Assembly (NCBI GenBank): GCA_017511805.1
Contig: JAFWJA010000015.1
Span: 253,098 to 317,097, forward strand
Direction of reading: 5' to 3'
DNA: 64,000 nt
Source of the DNA: Bacilli bacterium
GTDB lineage: Bacteria; Bacillota_I; Bacilli_A; RF39; UBA660
This document shows positions 33,788 through 42,468 of this stretch, piece after piece. A program made the translations under genes and the position numbers. Below the pieces are notes generated by a model that did not search any database, had not been told where the DNA came from, and was given only the letters and a program-made list of their open reading frames with translations. The stretch's first letter is position 1; each line of letters opens with the position of its first letter.

Positions 33788-36328
33788 TTAATCCCTCTTA
33801 CTTGCTTCTTTTTTTAATTCAAATAATGTATTTAATGCATCTATTGGTGTCATATTTAATACATCTAAATTTTTAATTTTTTCTTCTACTATAGACTTCT
33901 TTTCTTCTTCTAATGGAAGAGCTAGTTCTACTACTCTTTCTTTTTTATTATTAGAACTATTTTCATAAGAACTAAGTATTTCATTTGCTCTTTTTAATAA
34001 TTCATCAGGTAATTTTGCTAATTTAGCTACATGTAAACCATAACTCTTATCAATGCTTCCATCTTTTATTTTATGTAAGAACGTAATATTACCATTCTCT
34101 TCAATTGCAGAAACATGTACATTCTTTAAATGAGGAAGTGTATTAGATAAATCTGTTAATTCATGATAATGAGTTGAGAAAAATGTTTTTGCTCCTACAT
34201 AATTATGAATATATTCTATTATAGCTGCCGCTAAAGACATACCATCATATGTAGCTGTTCCTCTTCCTAATTCATCAAATAAGATTAAACTATTTGGAGT
34301 AGCATTTATTATAGCGTTATTTGCTTCTTTCATTTCAACCATAAATGTAGAAGATCCAGATACTAAATCATCACTAGCTCCTATTCTAGTAAATATCTTA
34401 TCAAAGATAGGAATATTTGCGTATTTAGCTGGTACAAAACTACCTATTTGAGCCATTATTGTAATAATTGCCATTTGTCTTTCATATGTAGATTTACCTG
34501 CCATATTTGGCCCTGTAATAAGCATTATAGTTGTATCTTTAGAAAAACTTATATCGTTTGGTGAAAACTCTTCAGTCATTACTTTTTCTATAACAGGATG
34601 TCTACTATCTTTAATATCTATTATATGTTCATCATTAAATACTGGTCTAACATAATTATTTTCTTCAGCTACTACTGTTAAAGCAGTAAGAACATCTATT
34701 TCACCTAGTTCTTTTGATAAATCTTGTAATGCAGATATATATTCTTTAACTTTATTTCTAACTTCAATAAATAACTCATATTCTAGTTCTATTATCTTCT
34801 CTTCTGCACCTAATATTAATGATTCTTTTTCTTTTAATAAAGGTGTTATATATCTTTCACCAGTAGATAATGTTTGTTTTCTTTCATATCCATATTCTTC
34901 TTTAATATCTTTAATAGAACCTTTACTAACTTCTATATAATAACCAAATACTTTATTAAAACCTACTTTTAAAGTTTTAATACCAGTTCTTTCTCTTTCC
35001 TCTTGTTCTAGCTTAGATACAAAATCTTTATTATCTTTTCTAGCTATCTTAATATCATCTAGTTCTTTATTATAACCTTCTTTAATTAAATAACCTTCTT
35101 TTAATGTTATAGGTGGTTCTTCATAAATAGAATCCTCCAATAACTGATATAAATCATTAAAAGTATTTATCTCGGTAAAACCTAATTTAACTAAACAGTC
35201 ATTGATACTAGGAAGTACTTTTAAGGATGTTTTTAATTGAATTAGATCTCTTGCATTAGCAGATGAAAAACCTACTTTACCTACTAATCTTTCTAAGTCA
35301 TAAACATTATCTAAGTATTCTCTTAATTCATCTTTTATAATAAATTCATTCATTAGTTTTTCTATTTTATCTTGTCTAGCTATTATTGTTTCTTTATTTA
35401 CTAATGGATTTAGTATATAGTTTTTAAGTTTTCTAGCTCCAAATGCAGTTTTAGTTTTATCTAATAACCAAAGAAGTGAATACTTCTTTTCTTTAGTTCT
35501 AATATTTTCAACTAACTCTAGATTTCTTTTAGTATTTATATCCATTCTTAAGAAAGAATTTTCATTAACTATATTTACTTTTTGTAAATGAGATAAACTT
35601 CTTTTTTGAGTAGATTCTAAGTATGAAAGTAAATGTTTAACAGCTTCCACTATTCTTTCATCTTCTATATCTTTATATATTTTAGAATAATCATTTTCTA
35701 AGTTCTTATTATTATAAACTGATATAGTTAGATTATAATGTCTTCTTACTTCATCTAGTATAATTCTATTAAAATCACTATTTATAACAATTTCTTTTAT
35801 ATTTCTTTCTACTATTTCATTTATAAGAATATTATCATCATGTTCTATTATAAATGCATTAAATTCACCAGTAGAAATATCTGAATAACTAACTACATAT
35901 GCATATTTTATATCAATAACATTACCTATATAGTTATTAGATTTTTCATCTAACATTTCAGAATTCATTCTAGTACCAGAAGATACTACTTGAATAATAT
36001 CTCTTTTTACAAGTGTCTTTGTAGTTTTAGGATCTTCTACTTGCTCACATATTGCTACTTTATATCCTTTTTCAATAAGTTTATTAATATATATTTCAGC
36101 AGCATGATAAGGAACACCACACATTGGTACTCTTTCAGGAAGACCACAAGATTTGCCTGTTAAAGTAAGTTCTAAATCTCTAGAAACGTTAATTGCGTCT
36201 TCAAAAAACATTTCATAAAAATCTCCCACTCTAAAAAATATAACTGTATCTAAGTTATCATTTTTTACATCTATATATTGTTTCATCATAGGAGAAACTT
36301 TATTTATATCTACATCTTGCATCTTCAT
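33788..36328 (-). CDS. mutS: DNA mismatch repair protein MutS
   Basis: Recognises mismatches. 846 residues. Mismatch-binding domain with VIFFRVGDFYEMFFEDA (the Phe-x-Glu of MutS in the FYEMF segment), core and clamp domains, then Walker A ITGPNMAGKSTYERQ (about 610), ILFDELGRGTATYDG and FFSTHYHELTDL. C-terminal tail with MTPIDALNTLFELKKEA. The start is ATG 36328; the GTG at 36337 is inside the RBS AGGTGA. Own promoter at 36346-36374. mutL is not next to it in this window. Confidence 0.97.
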   Translation of the reverse strand: MKMQDVDINKVSPMMKQYIDVKNDNLDTVIFFRVGDFYEMFFEDAINVSRDLELTLTGKSCGLPERVPMCGVPYHAAEIYINKLIEKGYKVAICEQVEDPKTTKTLVKRDIIQVVSSGTRMNSEMLDEKSNNYIGNVIDIKYAYVVSYSDISTGEFNAFIIEHDDNILINEIVERNIKEIVINSDFNRIILDEVRRHYNLTISVYNNKNLENDYSKIYKDIEDERIVEAVKHLLSYLESTQKRSLSHLQKVNIVNENSFLRMDINTKRNLELVENIRTKEKKYSLLWLLDKTKTAFGARKLKNYILNPLVNKETIIARQDKIEKLMNEFIIKDELREYLDNVYDLERLVGKVGFSSANARDLIQLKTSLKVLPSINDCLVKLGFTEINTFNDLYQLLEDSIYEEPPITLKEGYLIKEGYNKELDDIKIARKDNKDFVSKLEQEERERTGIKTLKVGFNKVFGYYIEVSKGSIKDIKEEYGYERKQTLSTGERYITPLLKEKESLILGAEEKIIELEYELFIEVRNKVKEYISALQDLSKELGEIDVLTALTVVAEENNYVRPVFNDEHIIDIKDSRHPVIEKVMTEEFSPNDISFSKDTTIMLITGPNMAGKSTYERQMAIITIMAQIGSFVPAKYANIPIFDKIFTRIGASDDLVSGSSTFMVEMKEANNAIINATPNSLILFDELGRGTATYDGMSLAAAIIEYIHNYVGAKTFFSTHYHELTDLSNTLPHLKNVHVSAIEENGNITFLHKIKDGSIDKSYGLHVAKLAKLPDELLKRANEILSSYENSSNNKKERVVELALPLEEEKKSIVEEKIKNLDVLNMTPIDALNTLFELKKEASKRD

Positions 36329-36345
36329 ATACTTCACCTATAAAA

Positions 36346-36374
36346 ATTATAACACTTTACATATCAAATGTAAA
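36346..36374 (-). promoter_or_regulatory. mutS promoter with inverted repeat
   Basis: Minus strand TTTACA (36369-36374), 17-nt spacer, TATAAT (36346-36351), extended by TGT. The 7-bp inverted repeat TTTACAT/ATGTAAA (36356-36362 and 36368-36374) covers the spacer and -35, so an operator is possible. Confidence 0.65.
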
Positions 36375-36375
36375 A

Positions 36376-36402
36376 GAAAAATAACTGATTACTCAGTTAT
36401 TT
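36376..36402 (-). terminator. Terminator
   Basis: AAATAACTGA (36379-36388) pairs with TCAGTTATTT (36393-36402); holds the stop codon of the 247-aa gene. Confidence 0.8.
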
Positions 36403-37132
36403 TTTCATATTCTTTTTTATTAATATTCATTATTTTTCTATTAACTTCTGATCCAGCCGGTTGATATTCATCAACTATTATACATAATTCACCAGAATTA
36501 TTTAAATACATTTCAGTATCATCTAATGATAAGTTCTTTAAATAATTAATATTCTTATCATACATATTCTCTTCCTCACCTGGTAATGTTGTTGCTTTAT
36601 AATAAGTTTCTCTTTCCTGATCAATACTATCATCAAATATCTTTACCATAGTATCTTTAATTTCATCTCTATTAACATTAGAGGCTAATATAAGATCTAA
36701 ATTATCTACTCTTTTACCTGTTTTAAGATCAATATTTACTGCTTTATAATAATTAACAGATGCTGGTCTAAATACACATATTATTGATAAAGTATTTGTA
36801 TTACTATAATAGTCATAGAATAATGGGAAATCATCTATATCACTTTTATCATTTAATTTTAATGATTTAGTATAATATACTTCTATTTCATTATTTAATT
36901 TTTCTGCATCAATACTATCAATATTTATATATGGCATTCTTATTTTAGAATAATTTGGATTATCATATATTATTGGTCTAGTTTTATCTTTTATTATTGA
37001 GTTTGAATCACATTCACAAGTAGTTTCTTCAGTTAATACAAATTTATCAATATAAATATATGTACCCATTCCAATAACTAAAAATATTAATGCAAATATA
37101 AGAATTACTAACTTTTTACTATATCTTTCCAT
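36389..37132 (-). CDS. Membrane-anchored hypothetical protein (247 aa)
   Basis: Short basic head, one membrane helix (LVILIFALIFLVIGMGTYIYI, about 8-28), then CECDS and an outside domain of about 210 residues with alternating strands and helices (YYDYSNTNTLSIICVFRPASVNYYKAVNIDL in part). Reminiscent of secreted DUF-type domains in Bacilli, but I cannot name it. RBS AGGTGAT at ATG 37132; a longer frame to 37186 lacks one. Promoter TTAACA-17-TATAAT. Confidence 0.75.
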   Translation of the reverse strand: MERYSKKLVILIFALIFLVIGMGTYIYIDKFVLTEETTCECDSNSIIKDKTRPIIYDNPNYSKIRMPYINIDSIDAEKLNNEIEVYYTKSLKLNDKSDIDDFPLFYDYYSNTNTLSIICVFRPASVNYYKAVNIDLKTGKRVDNLDLILASNVNRDEIKDTMVKIFDDSIDQERETYYKATTLPGEEENMYDKNINYLKNLSLDDTEMYLNNSGELCIIVDEYQPAGSEVNRKIMNINKKEYEKITE

Positions 37133-37148
37133 ACTATCACCTATGATT

Positions 37149-37177
37149 ATTATACAATAATAAATAGTTCTTGTTAA
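37149..37177 (-). promoter_or_regulatory. Promoter of the 247-aa gene
   Basis: Minus strand TTAACA (37172-37177), 17-nt spacer, TATAAT (37149-37154). Confidence 0.7.
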
Positions 37178-37184
37178 TAAATAC

Positions 37185-38009
37185 ATGTTTTTTTACATAT
37201 TATTTACTATGAAAAAGACTATAATCACAATAACTATACTATTAGAATTATTCTTATTACTATATCCAAAAGAGGTTATTATTGAATTTAGAAACACAAT
37301 AAATATTTGCTTATATTCATTAACCCCTACTATGTTCTTCTCTATATTGTTTTCATATTTTATATCATATAATTTGGATAGAAATATATATTCAATAATA
37401 CTTATATCAATATTATCTGGATATCCTAATAATATAACTGATAATGAATATTTAAACTATGTGACTAATTTCGTTAATCCAATATTCTTTATTGGAACAG
37501 TTGGTTCAATATATCTAAATAATATTAAATTTACATTTATCATACTTATTACTCATTATATATCTAATTTTATAATGATATTTCTTTTTAAAAATAAAAT
37601 AAAACTAAATTATAAAAAAAGTAACATAAGCATTACTAACTTCTATTCAAAATCATTAAATAATACAATTAAAAAACTCGTAATAATAGTATCTAATTTA
37701 TTATTTATATCTATACTTGTAACATTATTAAAACTAACATTACCTTTTAATAATACAATAAACAGTTTTATATTAGGATTATTAGAATTTTCTAAAGGCA
37801 TATATGAGATAAATCTATGTGATATAAATCTATTTTTTAAAGGATTATTAATACTAATTGTTATTACATTTGGATCTATTTCTATACATTTTCAAATAAT
37901 ATCTATTAATAATAAAATAAAATACATTAAGTTTCTAAAATATAGAATACTTAATGTATTTATAAGTGTTATTATTTATTTTTTTATTATGTTATTTTAT
38001 AAGTTCTAA
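37185..38009 (+). CDS. YlbJ-like (SpoVV-type) sporulation membrane protein
   Basis: Up to 274 residues with about six to eight membrane helices. The ILSGYPNN motif near residue 85 matches the SGYPxG element of nucleoside-recognition/YlbJ proteins, and SLTPTMFFSILFSYFI fits the helix before it. YlbJ (SpoVV) moves dipicolinic acid into the developing Bacillus spore. This copy is shorter than the roughly 400 residues of Bacillus. The start is unclear: ATG 37185 or ATG 37209, neither with a good ribosome binding site. Its end overlaps the prepilin peptidase gene on the other strand. Family call tentative. Confidence 0.55.
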   Translation: MFFYILFTMKKTIITITILLELFLLLYPKEVIIEFRNTINICLYSLTPTMFFSILFSYFISYNLDRNIYSIILISILSGYPNNITDNEYLNYVTNFVNPIFFIGTVGSIYLNNIKFTFIILITHYISNFIMIFLFKNKIKLNYKKSNISITNFYSKSLNNTIKKLVIIVSNLLFISILVTLLKLTLPFNNTINSFILGLLEFSKGIYEINLCDINLFFKGLLILIVITFGSISIHFQIISINNKIKYIKFLKYRILNVFISVIIYFFIMLFYKF

Positions 38010-38792
38010 TAATGATTCAAATGATATATTCTTTAAGAATAAGAATAAAGCCGCTGCTGCTAAATATGGTCCAAATGGTAATATAGCATTGTTCTTTCTA
38101 TAAGCAGTTATTATAGATATGGGTAATGCTATAAATGATGCAAAGAACACTATTACTATAGATAGTTTATATCCTAAAATAGCGGCTACAAAAGCCATCA
38201 TTTTAACATCTCCTCCACCTAATGCATCTTTTCTAAATATTAATTCTCCTAATTTCTTTACAATGTACATTAATAAGAACATTATAATAGCATCTATTGC
38301 CATAATAATTAATTCATAACCTACATCCATAAATGATTTTAATTCTTCGTTTCTAATACCTAATACTATCTTTAATGTAATAGTTACAAATGATGCGAGT
38401 AAAACTAATTTATTTGGAATTAACATATATTTTATATCAGTAATCATTATTAATAAAAGTGATGATACAAAAGCTAAACCAAAAGCTATTGTCAAATTAG
38501 CATTATAAAAATCTTTAAATGCTAAATAAGTTAAAACATATAATATACCAGTACCAAACTCAAATAATGGATATATCATAGATATCTTTTGGCCACAATA
38601 ATTACATCTTCCTCTTTGCGCTATAAATGATAATATTGGAATCTTTTCATTAAACTTTAATTCTTGTTCACATGAATTACATACTGATGGTGTAAATAGA
38701 TTTTTCTTAAGTGGTAATCTAAATCCTATTTTACAAAAAATAGAACCCATTATTACACCAAACACAAAAAATATTAACATATTTATCAACAT
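37992..38792 (-). CDS. comC: Prepilin peptidase (A24), PilD/ComC type
   Basis: Cleaves and methylates type IV pilin-like leaders, for example competence pseudopilins. 266 residues with the methylase-domain zinc Cys pairs (PSVCNSCEQEL, RCNYCGQKI), then the two catalytic aspartates in ITDIKYMLIPN (about 125) and GGGDVKMMAF (about 200), among seven or so helices. The start is ATG 38792 (AGAGGT upstream). Extended -10 at 38817-38825. No pilin operon is in the window. Confidence 0.93.
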   Translation of the reverse strand: MLINMLIFFVFGVIMGSIFCKIGFRLPLKKNLFTPSVCNSCEQELKFNEKIPILSFIAQRGRCNYCGQKISMIYPLFEFGTGILYVLTYLAFKDFYNANLTIAFGLAFVSSLLLIMITDIKYMLIPNKLVLLASFVTITLKIVLGIRNEELKSFMDVGYELIIMAIDAIIMFLLMYIVKKLGELIFRKDALGGGDVKMMAFVAAILGYKLSIVIVFFASFIALPISIITAYRKNNAILPFGPYLAAAALFLFLKNISFESLLELIK

Positions 38793-38867
38793 ATTATTAC
38801 CTCTATTTCTATTTAAATTATAACATAAATCTATGTCATTCATATAATATTTTAGAGGTGGTTTACA

Positions 38868-39128
38868 TTGTACAATAATTATAATCCATATATCAACTAT
38901 GGTTTTAGATCTAAATTTAATCTAAATAATATATTTAATACTACTCAAAAAGTATTAAATATAACAAATCAAGTATTACCTATTATAAAAGAAGTTAGAC
39001 CTATTATGAAGAATGCTAGAACAGTTTTTAATATTGCAAAAGGATTTAGTAAAATAAATAATGAAAATAATCAAAGACAAAATATTAAAGAAAATAATAA
39101 AACAGTTGGTCCAAACTTTTTTATATAA
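38868..39128 (+). CDS. YqfQ/VrrA-like small protein
   Basis: 86 residues from a TTG start with AGAGGTGG 7 nt upstream. Asn/Tyr-rich head (YNNYNPYINYGF), then a helical segment FNTTQKVLNITNQVLPIIKEVRPIMKN and a polar tail. The helical segment resembles YqfQ/VrrA proteins of spore formers, whose role is poorly known. Similarity is by eye only. TATAAT at 38843-38848 may be its -10. Confidence 0.5.
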   Translation: MYNNYNPYINYGFRSKFNLNNIFNTTQKVLNITNQVLPIIKEVRPIMKNARTVFNIAKGFSKINNENNQRQNIKENNKTVGPNFFI

Positions 39129-39155
39129 AAAATAACCGATGAAAACGGTTATTTT
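39129..39155 (+). terminator. Terminator-like hairpin
   Basis: AAAATAACCG (39129-39138) pairs with CGGTTATTTT (39146-39155). From 39156 to 39270 I see no gene. Confidence 0.6.
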
Positions 39156-39270
39156 AACATGTATTATTATAAATTATATTCAATAAAAAATATTATCCAA
39201 ATCATATTTAGCAACAGATGGAAACTCAACATTTACATCTAATGTATCACGTTGTCAATACAATAAAATG

Positions 39271-40008
39271 TTAAATATAAGCATATTTAACGTTCTTTAA
39301 AAAGTCTTTAGTTTTAAGATATAAACCTGTATATCTATCATAATATTCATTAATAAAATTATTAATTTCTTCTTTTACAGTATTACTAACATCTAATTTA
39401 GTTATTTTATCTATATCTACATAATAAAGCATTCTTATTATTTTAAGAGTCTTACTATTAACAATTCTTTCATTAGTATGGTGGTTACTACATATAAAAC
39501 CACCTTTTTCAGTTGATAAAGTTATTACTTTCGAACTACCACATATTGCACATGTATCAAAATTAGGACTAATTCCTAAATAAGATAAATATTTTAATTC
39601 TGCGATATTAGTTAATATTCCTTCATCTAAACCCTCTTCTATTTTTAATAAAGTAGATACTAATATATTATATATATCTTTATTATTATTCTCTTTTAAT
39701 ACTTGTGATGTTAGATCTAATAAATAAGAAGCAAAACTAATTTTTAATAAATTGGATCTAATATTATTTAATGGATTAATTATATCAGCGCATATTAAAG
39801 TACTAAGTTTACCTTCTTTATAACTTAATTGAAATTCAGCATAAGTCATCTTAGTACTTACATTTCTAAGTTTACTTTTTATACCTTTGGCACCCTTAGC
39901 TATTACTCCAATAACACCATATTCTTTTGTTATAATATTAAGTAATTTACTACTTTCTTTATATGGTTTTTCACTAATAATTATTCCATTAACTCTTGTT
40001 ATCTCCAA
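39271..40008 (-). CDS. recO: DNA repair protein RecO
   Basis: Loads RecA on gaps with RecF/RecR. 245 residues. OB domain (GIIISEKPYKESSKLLNIITKEYGVIGVIAKGAKGIKSKL in part), helical domain, and a zinc finger CAICGSSKVI...GGFICSNHH near 160-185. The start is a TTG at 40008 with AAAGGA 10 nt upstream; TTG 40017 is closer to that site. It overlaps the end of yqzL by 20 nt. Confidence 0.92.
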   Translation of the reverse strand: MEITRVNGIIISEKPYKESSKLLNIITKEYGVIGVIAKGAKGIKSKLRNVSTKMTYAEFQLSYKEGKLSTLICADIINPLNNIRSNLLKISFASYLLDLTSQVLKENNNKDIYNILVSTLLKIEEGLDEGILTNIAELKYLSYLGISPNFDTCAICGSSKVITLSTEKGGFICSNHHTNERIVNSKTLKIIRMLYYVDIDKITKLDVSNTVKEEINNFINEYYDRYTGLYLKTKDFLKNVKYAYI

Positions 40009-40105
40009 TGTGATCAATTCCTTTATTAATCATTTCTTTATACTTAATAAAATAATTAATATCACCAGTTCTAGTAAACAATGTCCATATATCATTTCTA
40101 AACAT
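39989..40105 (-). CDS. yqzL: YqzL family small protein
   Basis: 38 residues from ATG 40105 with RBS ATAGGTGAT: MFRNDIWTLFTRTGDIN followed by YFIKYKEM. The W-x-x-F-x-x-T-G-x-I-x-x-Y pattern matches YqzL, which lies between era and recO in Bacillus exactly as here. Function unknown. Confidence 0.8.
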   Translation of the reverse strand: MFRNDIWTLFTRTGDINYFIKYKEMINKGIDHIGDNKS

Positions 40106-40143
40106 ATTATCACCTATTACTATATTGGCATATTAATTATTTT

Positions 40144-41034
40144 TTATTCAAAATTATTATTATCAAATCCAAATTCAGTTAAATATCTATCTCTATCTCT
40201 CCAATTATTAACTGTTTTAACAAATAGATCTAGATATACTTTTTTACCTACTAATCTTTCTATATCTTCTCTAGCATCAATACCTATTTCCTTAATCATT
40301 TCTCCATTATGACCAACTAGTATTTTCTTTATTCCTTCCCTTTCTACTATAATACATGCATTTATTACTACTGAGTCTTTCTTCTCTTCATAGTTTTCTA
40401 GAACAACAGTAACAGCATGTGGAACTTCTTCTCTTGTTTTTCTAAGTACTTTTTCTCTAATTAATTCAGTTACCATAAAGTTAATACTCTTATCTGTATA
40501 ATAATCATCAGAATATAGTTTTTCTCCTTCATTTAGATACTCTTTAATAGTTTTAATTAGTTCTTCTATATTCTTTTCTTTTAATGCACTTATAGGTATT
40601 ATTTCTTTAAAATCATATTTATCTTTATATTCCATTATCATATTAAATAGTTCATCTTTTTTTATTTTATCAATCTTATTTAATATTAAAAAAGTATTTA
40701 TATTTTCTTCTTTAATCTTTTCTAATATAAATTCATCACCTTTACCAAAAGATGTACTAGCATCTAATAAAAATAGTACTAAATCAACTCCTAGTAATGA
40801 TGAATAAGATTCATTATTTAAAAACTTACCTAATTTATTTTTAGGTTTATGAATACCTGGTGTATCTACAAATATTATTTGTGAATCAGAATCATTATAT
40901 ATACCTTGTATTTGATTTCTAGTAGTTTGAGGTTTATCTGAAGTTATTGCTACTTTTTCTTTAATAATAGAATTAAGTAAAGTAGATTTACCAGCATTAG
41001 GTCTACCTACTAATGTAACTACTCCTACTTTCAT
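40144..41034 (-). CDS. era: GTPase Era
   Basis: 16S rRNA maturation GTPase. 296 residues: G1 LVGRPNAGKSTLLN, G2 TTRNQIQGI, G3 DTPGIHKPKN, G4 NKIDKI, and the KH domain VVINACIIVEREGIKKILVGHNGEMIKEIG (in part). Start overlaps the cdd stop by 4 nt. Confidence 0.97.
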   Translation of the reverse strand: MKVGVVTLVGRPNAGKSTLLNSIIKEKVAITSDKPQTTRNQIQGIYNDSDSQIIFVDTPGIHKPKNKLGKFLNNESYSSLLGVDLVLFLLDASTSFGKGDEFILEKIKEENINTFLILNKIDKIKKDELFNMIMEYKDKYDFKEIIPISALKEKNIEELIKTIKEYLNEGEKLYSDDYYTDKSINFMVTELIREKVLRKTREEVPHAVTVVLENYEEKKDSVVINACIIVEREGIKKILVGHNGEMIKEIGIDAREDIERLVGKKVYLDLFVKTVNNWRDRDRYLTEFGFDNNNFE

Positions 41035-41417
41035 TTTAAATCCTCTTCATTAAAAGGTACTGGACATAATTCAGATACTGTATATGTTTTAAAGTCTCCT
41101 TTATTATTAGAAAGTATTATTTCAGAGTCTTTATCGTAGAATTCAGTAATTACTTGTCTACACATAAAGCAACAAGAACTAATCTTATCACTATCAACCA
41201 TTACATATAATTTATCAAAGTCACCTTTTTTATAACCATCCGCAATAGCACTAGTAATAGCTACTCTTTCAGCACATATACATGCCCCATACGAAGCATT
41301 TTCTACGTTAGTACCTACAAATTCTTTACCATCTTTCATAACAACAATTGCGCTAACTCTAAATTTAGAATATGGACTATAAGAATTATTTAATTCATTT
41401 AATAATTTTTCTTTCAT
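41031..41417 (-). CDS. cdd: Cytidine deaminase
   Basis: 128 residues. Zinc site and catalytic Glu in YGACICAERVAI (Cys and the AE pair) and CCFMCRQVI (two more Cys ligands). Substrate loop VGTNVENASYG. Deaminates (deoxy)cytidine. Standard neighbour of era in Firmicutes. Confidence 0.96.
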   Translation of the reverse strand: MKEKLLNELNNSYSPYSKFRVSAIVVMKDGKEFVGTNVENASYGACICAERVAITSAIADGYKKGDFDKLYVMVDSDKISSCCFMCRQVITEFYDKDSEIILSNNKGDFKTYTVSELCPVPFNEEDLK

Positions 41418-41419
41418 TT

Positions 41420-41854
41420 TTACCTCCTAACACCATAACTATCTAATATTTCTTCTTGTAAAGGAAACATTATTTCTTCATCTTCTTTTTTCATATGATC
41501 ATAACCAAGTAAATGTAAGAATCCATGTGTTACTAAAAAGAATAACTCTCTTTTAACACTATGACCATATTCTTTAGCTTGTTCATATACTTTATCTATA
41601 GATATATAAATATCACCAAGTAATCTTTCTTTTACTTCATAATCTTCATTTTCTTCTAAAGCAAAAGATATAACATCAGTTGGTCTATCTACATTTCTAT
41701 ATTCTTTATTTATTTCATGTATCTTTTCATTATCTACAATTATTATCGAAAAAGATGCGTCTATTTTCATAAAATCTAATAAATATTTAGTATAATCATT
41801 TAATTCATCTATTTCTTTTAATTTTTCATTAGTTAAATTATTAATTTCTATCAT
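41420..41854 (-). CDS. ybeY: Endoribonuclease YbeY
   Basis: rRNA maturation and quality-control metalloprotein, 144 residues. Zinc motif HGFLHLLGYDH (H-x3-H-x5-H) near 115-125, and RNVDRPTDVISFALEE. Start at ATG 41854, GGGGGA upstream; it overlaps the stop of the VanZ-like gene by 4 nt (ATGA). Confidence 0.95.
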   Translation of the reverse strand: MIEINNLTNEKLKEIDELNDYTKYLLDFMKIDASFSIIIVDNEKIHEINKEYRNVDRPTDVISFALEENEDYEVKERLLGDIYISIDKVYEQAKEYGHSVKRELFFLVTHGFLHLLGYDHMKKEDEEIMFPLQEEILDSYGVRR

Positions 41855-42468
41855 CTTAAAATCCCCCATAATGAAGAGTAATAATATAATAACGCTAGTA
41901 AAGCAACAAATACTACTACAACTATATTTTTAAACATATTAGACGAACAAAATGGAGGTAAATGAGACTCTATTACATCTATCATAAGATATACTAAATA
42001 TCCTAACATACAACCTAATACATTTAAAATAATATCATCTACGTCAAATGTTCTACCTATCATTAATTGAGTACATTCAATTGTAACTGCTGTTATTAAA
42101 GATATTATTAAAGTTGCCCATGGTTTTCTAGTTGTCATTATTCTAGATACAAAATAACCAAAAGGTATAAATAATAGTATATTTCCTAAAATATTATGTA
42201 TAAAATAACTTGATCCAAACTCATACCTAAATATCTCATGGAATGGAACAAAGTTATTAGTACCATAATTTACATCTTGAAATGTTACAACATAGAATAA
42301 TAATAATGAATATAATAAGAACGCTAACATAAAGAATTCTTTATAAAAAACAAATTTTTGTTTATGAACTATTAAGTACGCAATTCTTATAGCAACTATA
42401 ATTACAGTAAAAATTATTATCATTGGATAATTTTCACTGAATGCCATCTCCAATGTGTCTTGTATCAT
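41851..42468 (-). CDS. VanZ-like membrane protein
   Basis: 205 residues, five predicted helices. VanZ features: NFVPFHEIFRY, NILGNILLFIPFGYFVSRI and TIECTQLMIGRTFDVDDIILNVLGCMLGY (in parts). VanZ proteins are of uncertain role (low-level teicoplanin resistance in the named case; cell envelope). It stands where Bacillus has phoH, pgpH and, after ybeY, dgkA. The start is ATG 42468; the GTG at 42477 is part of GGTGAAGAAT. It overlaps yqfD by 35 nt. Confidence 0.85.
   Translation of the reverse strand: MIQDTLEMAFSENYPMIIIFTVIIVAIRIAYLIVHKQKFVFYKEFFMLAFLLYSLLLFYVVTFQDVNYGTNNFVPFHEIFRYEFGSSYFIHNILGNILLFIPFGYFVSRIMTTRKPWATLIISLITAVTIECTQLMIGRTFDVDDIILNVLGCMLGYLVYLMIDVIESHLPPFCSSNMFKNIVVVVFVALLALLYYYSSLWGILR

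Noticed and set aside
39156..39270. A 21-codon hydrophobic frame on the minus strand near 39180-39245
   Set aside because: No ribosome binding site and no promoter; an overlapping frame reads equally well, so it is probably chance in AT-rich DNA.
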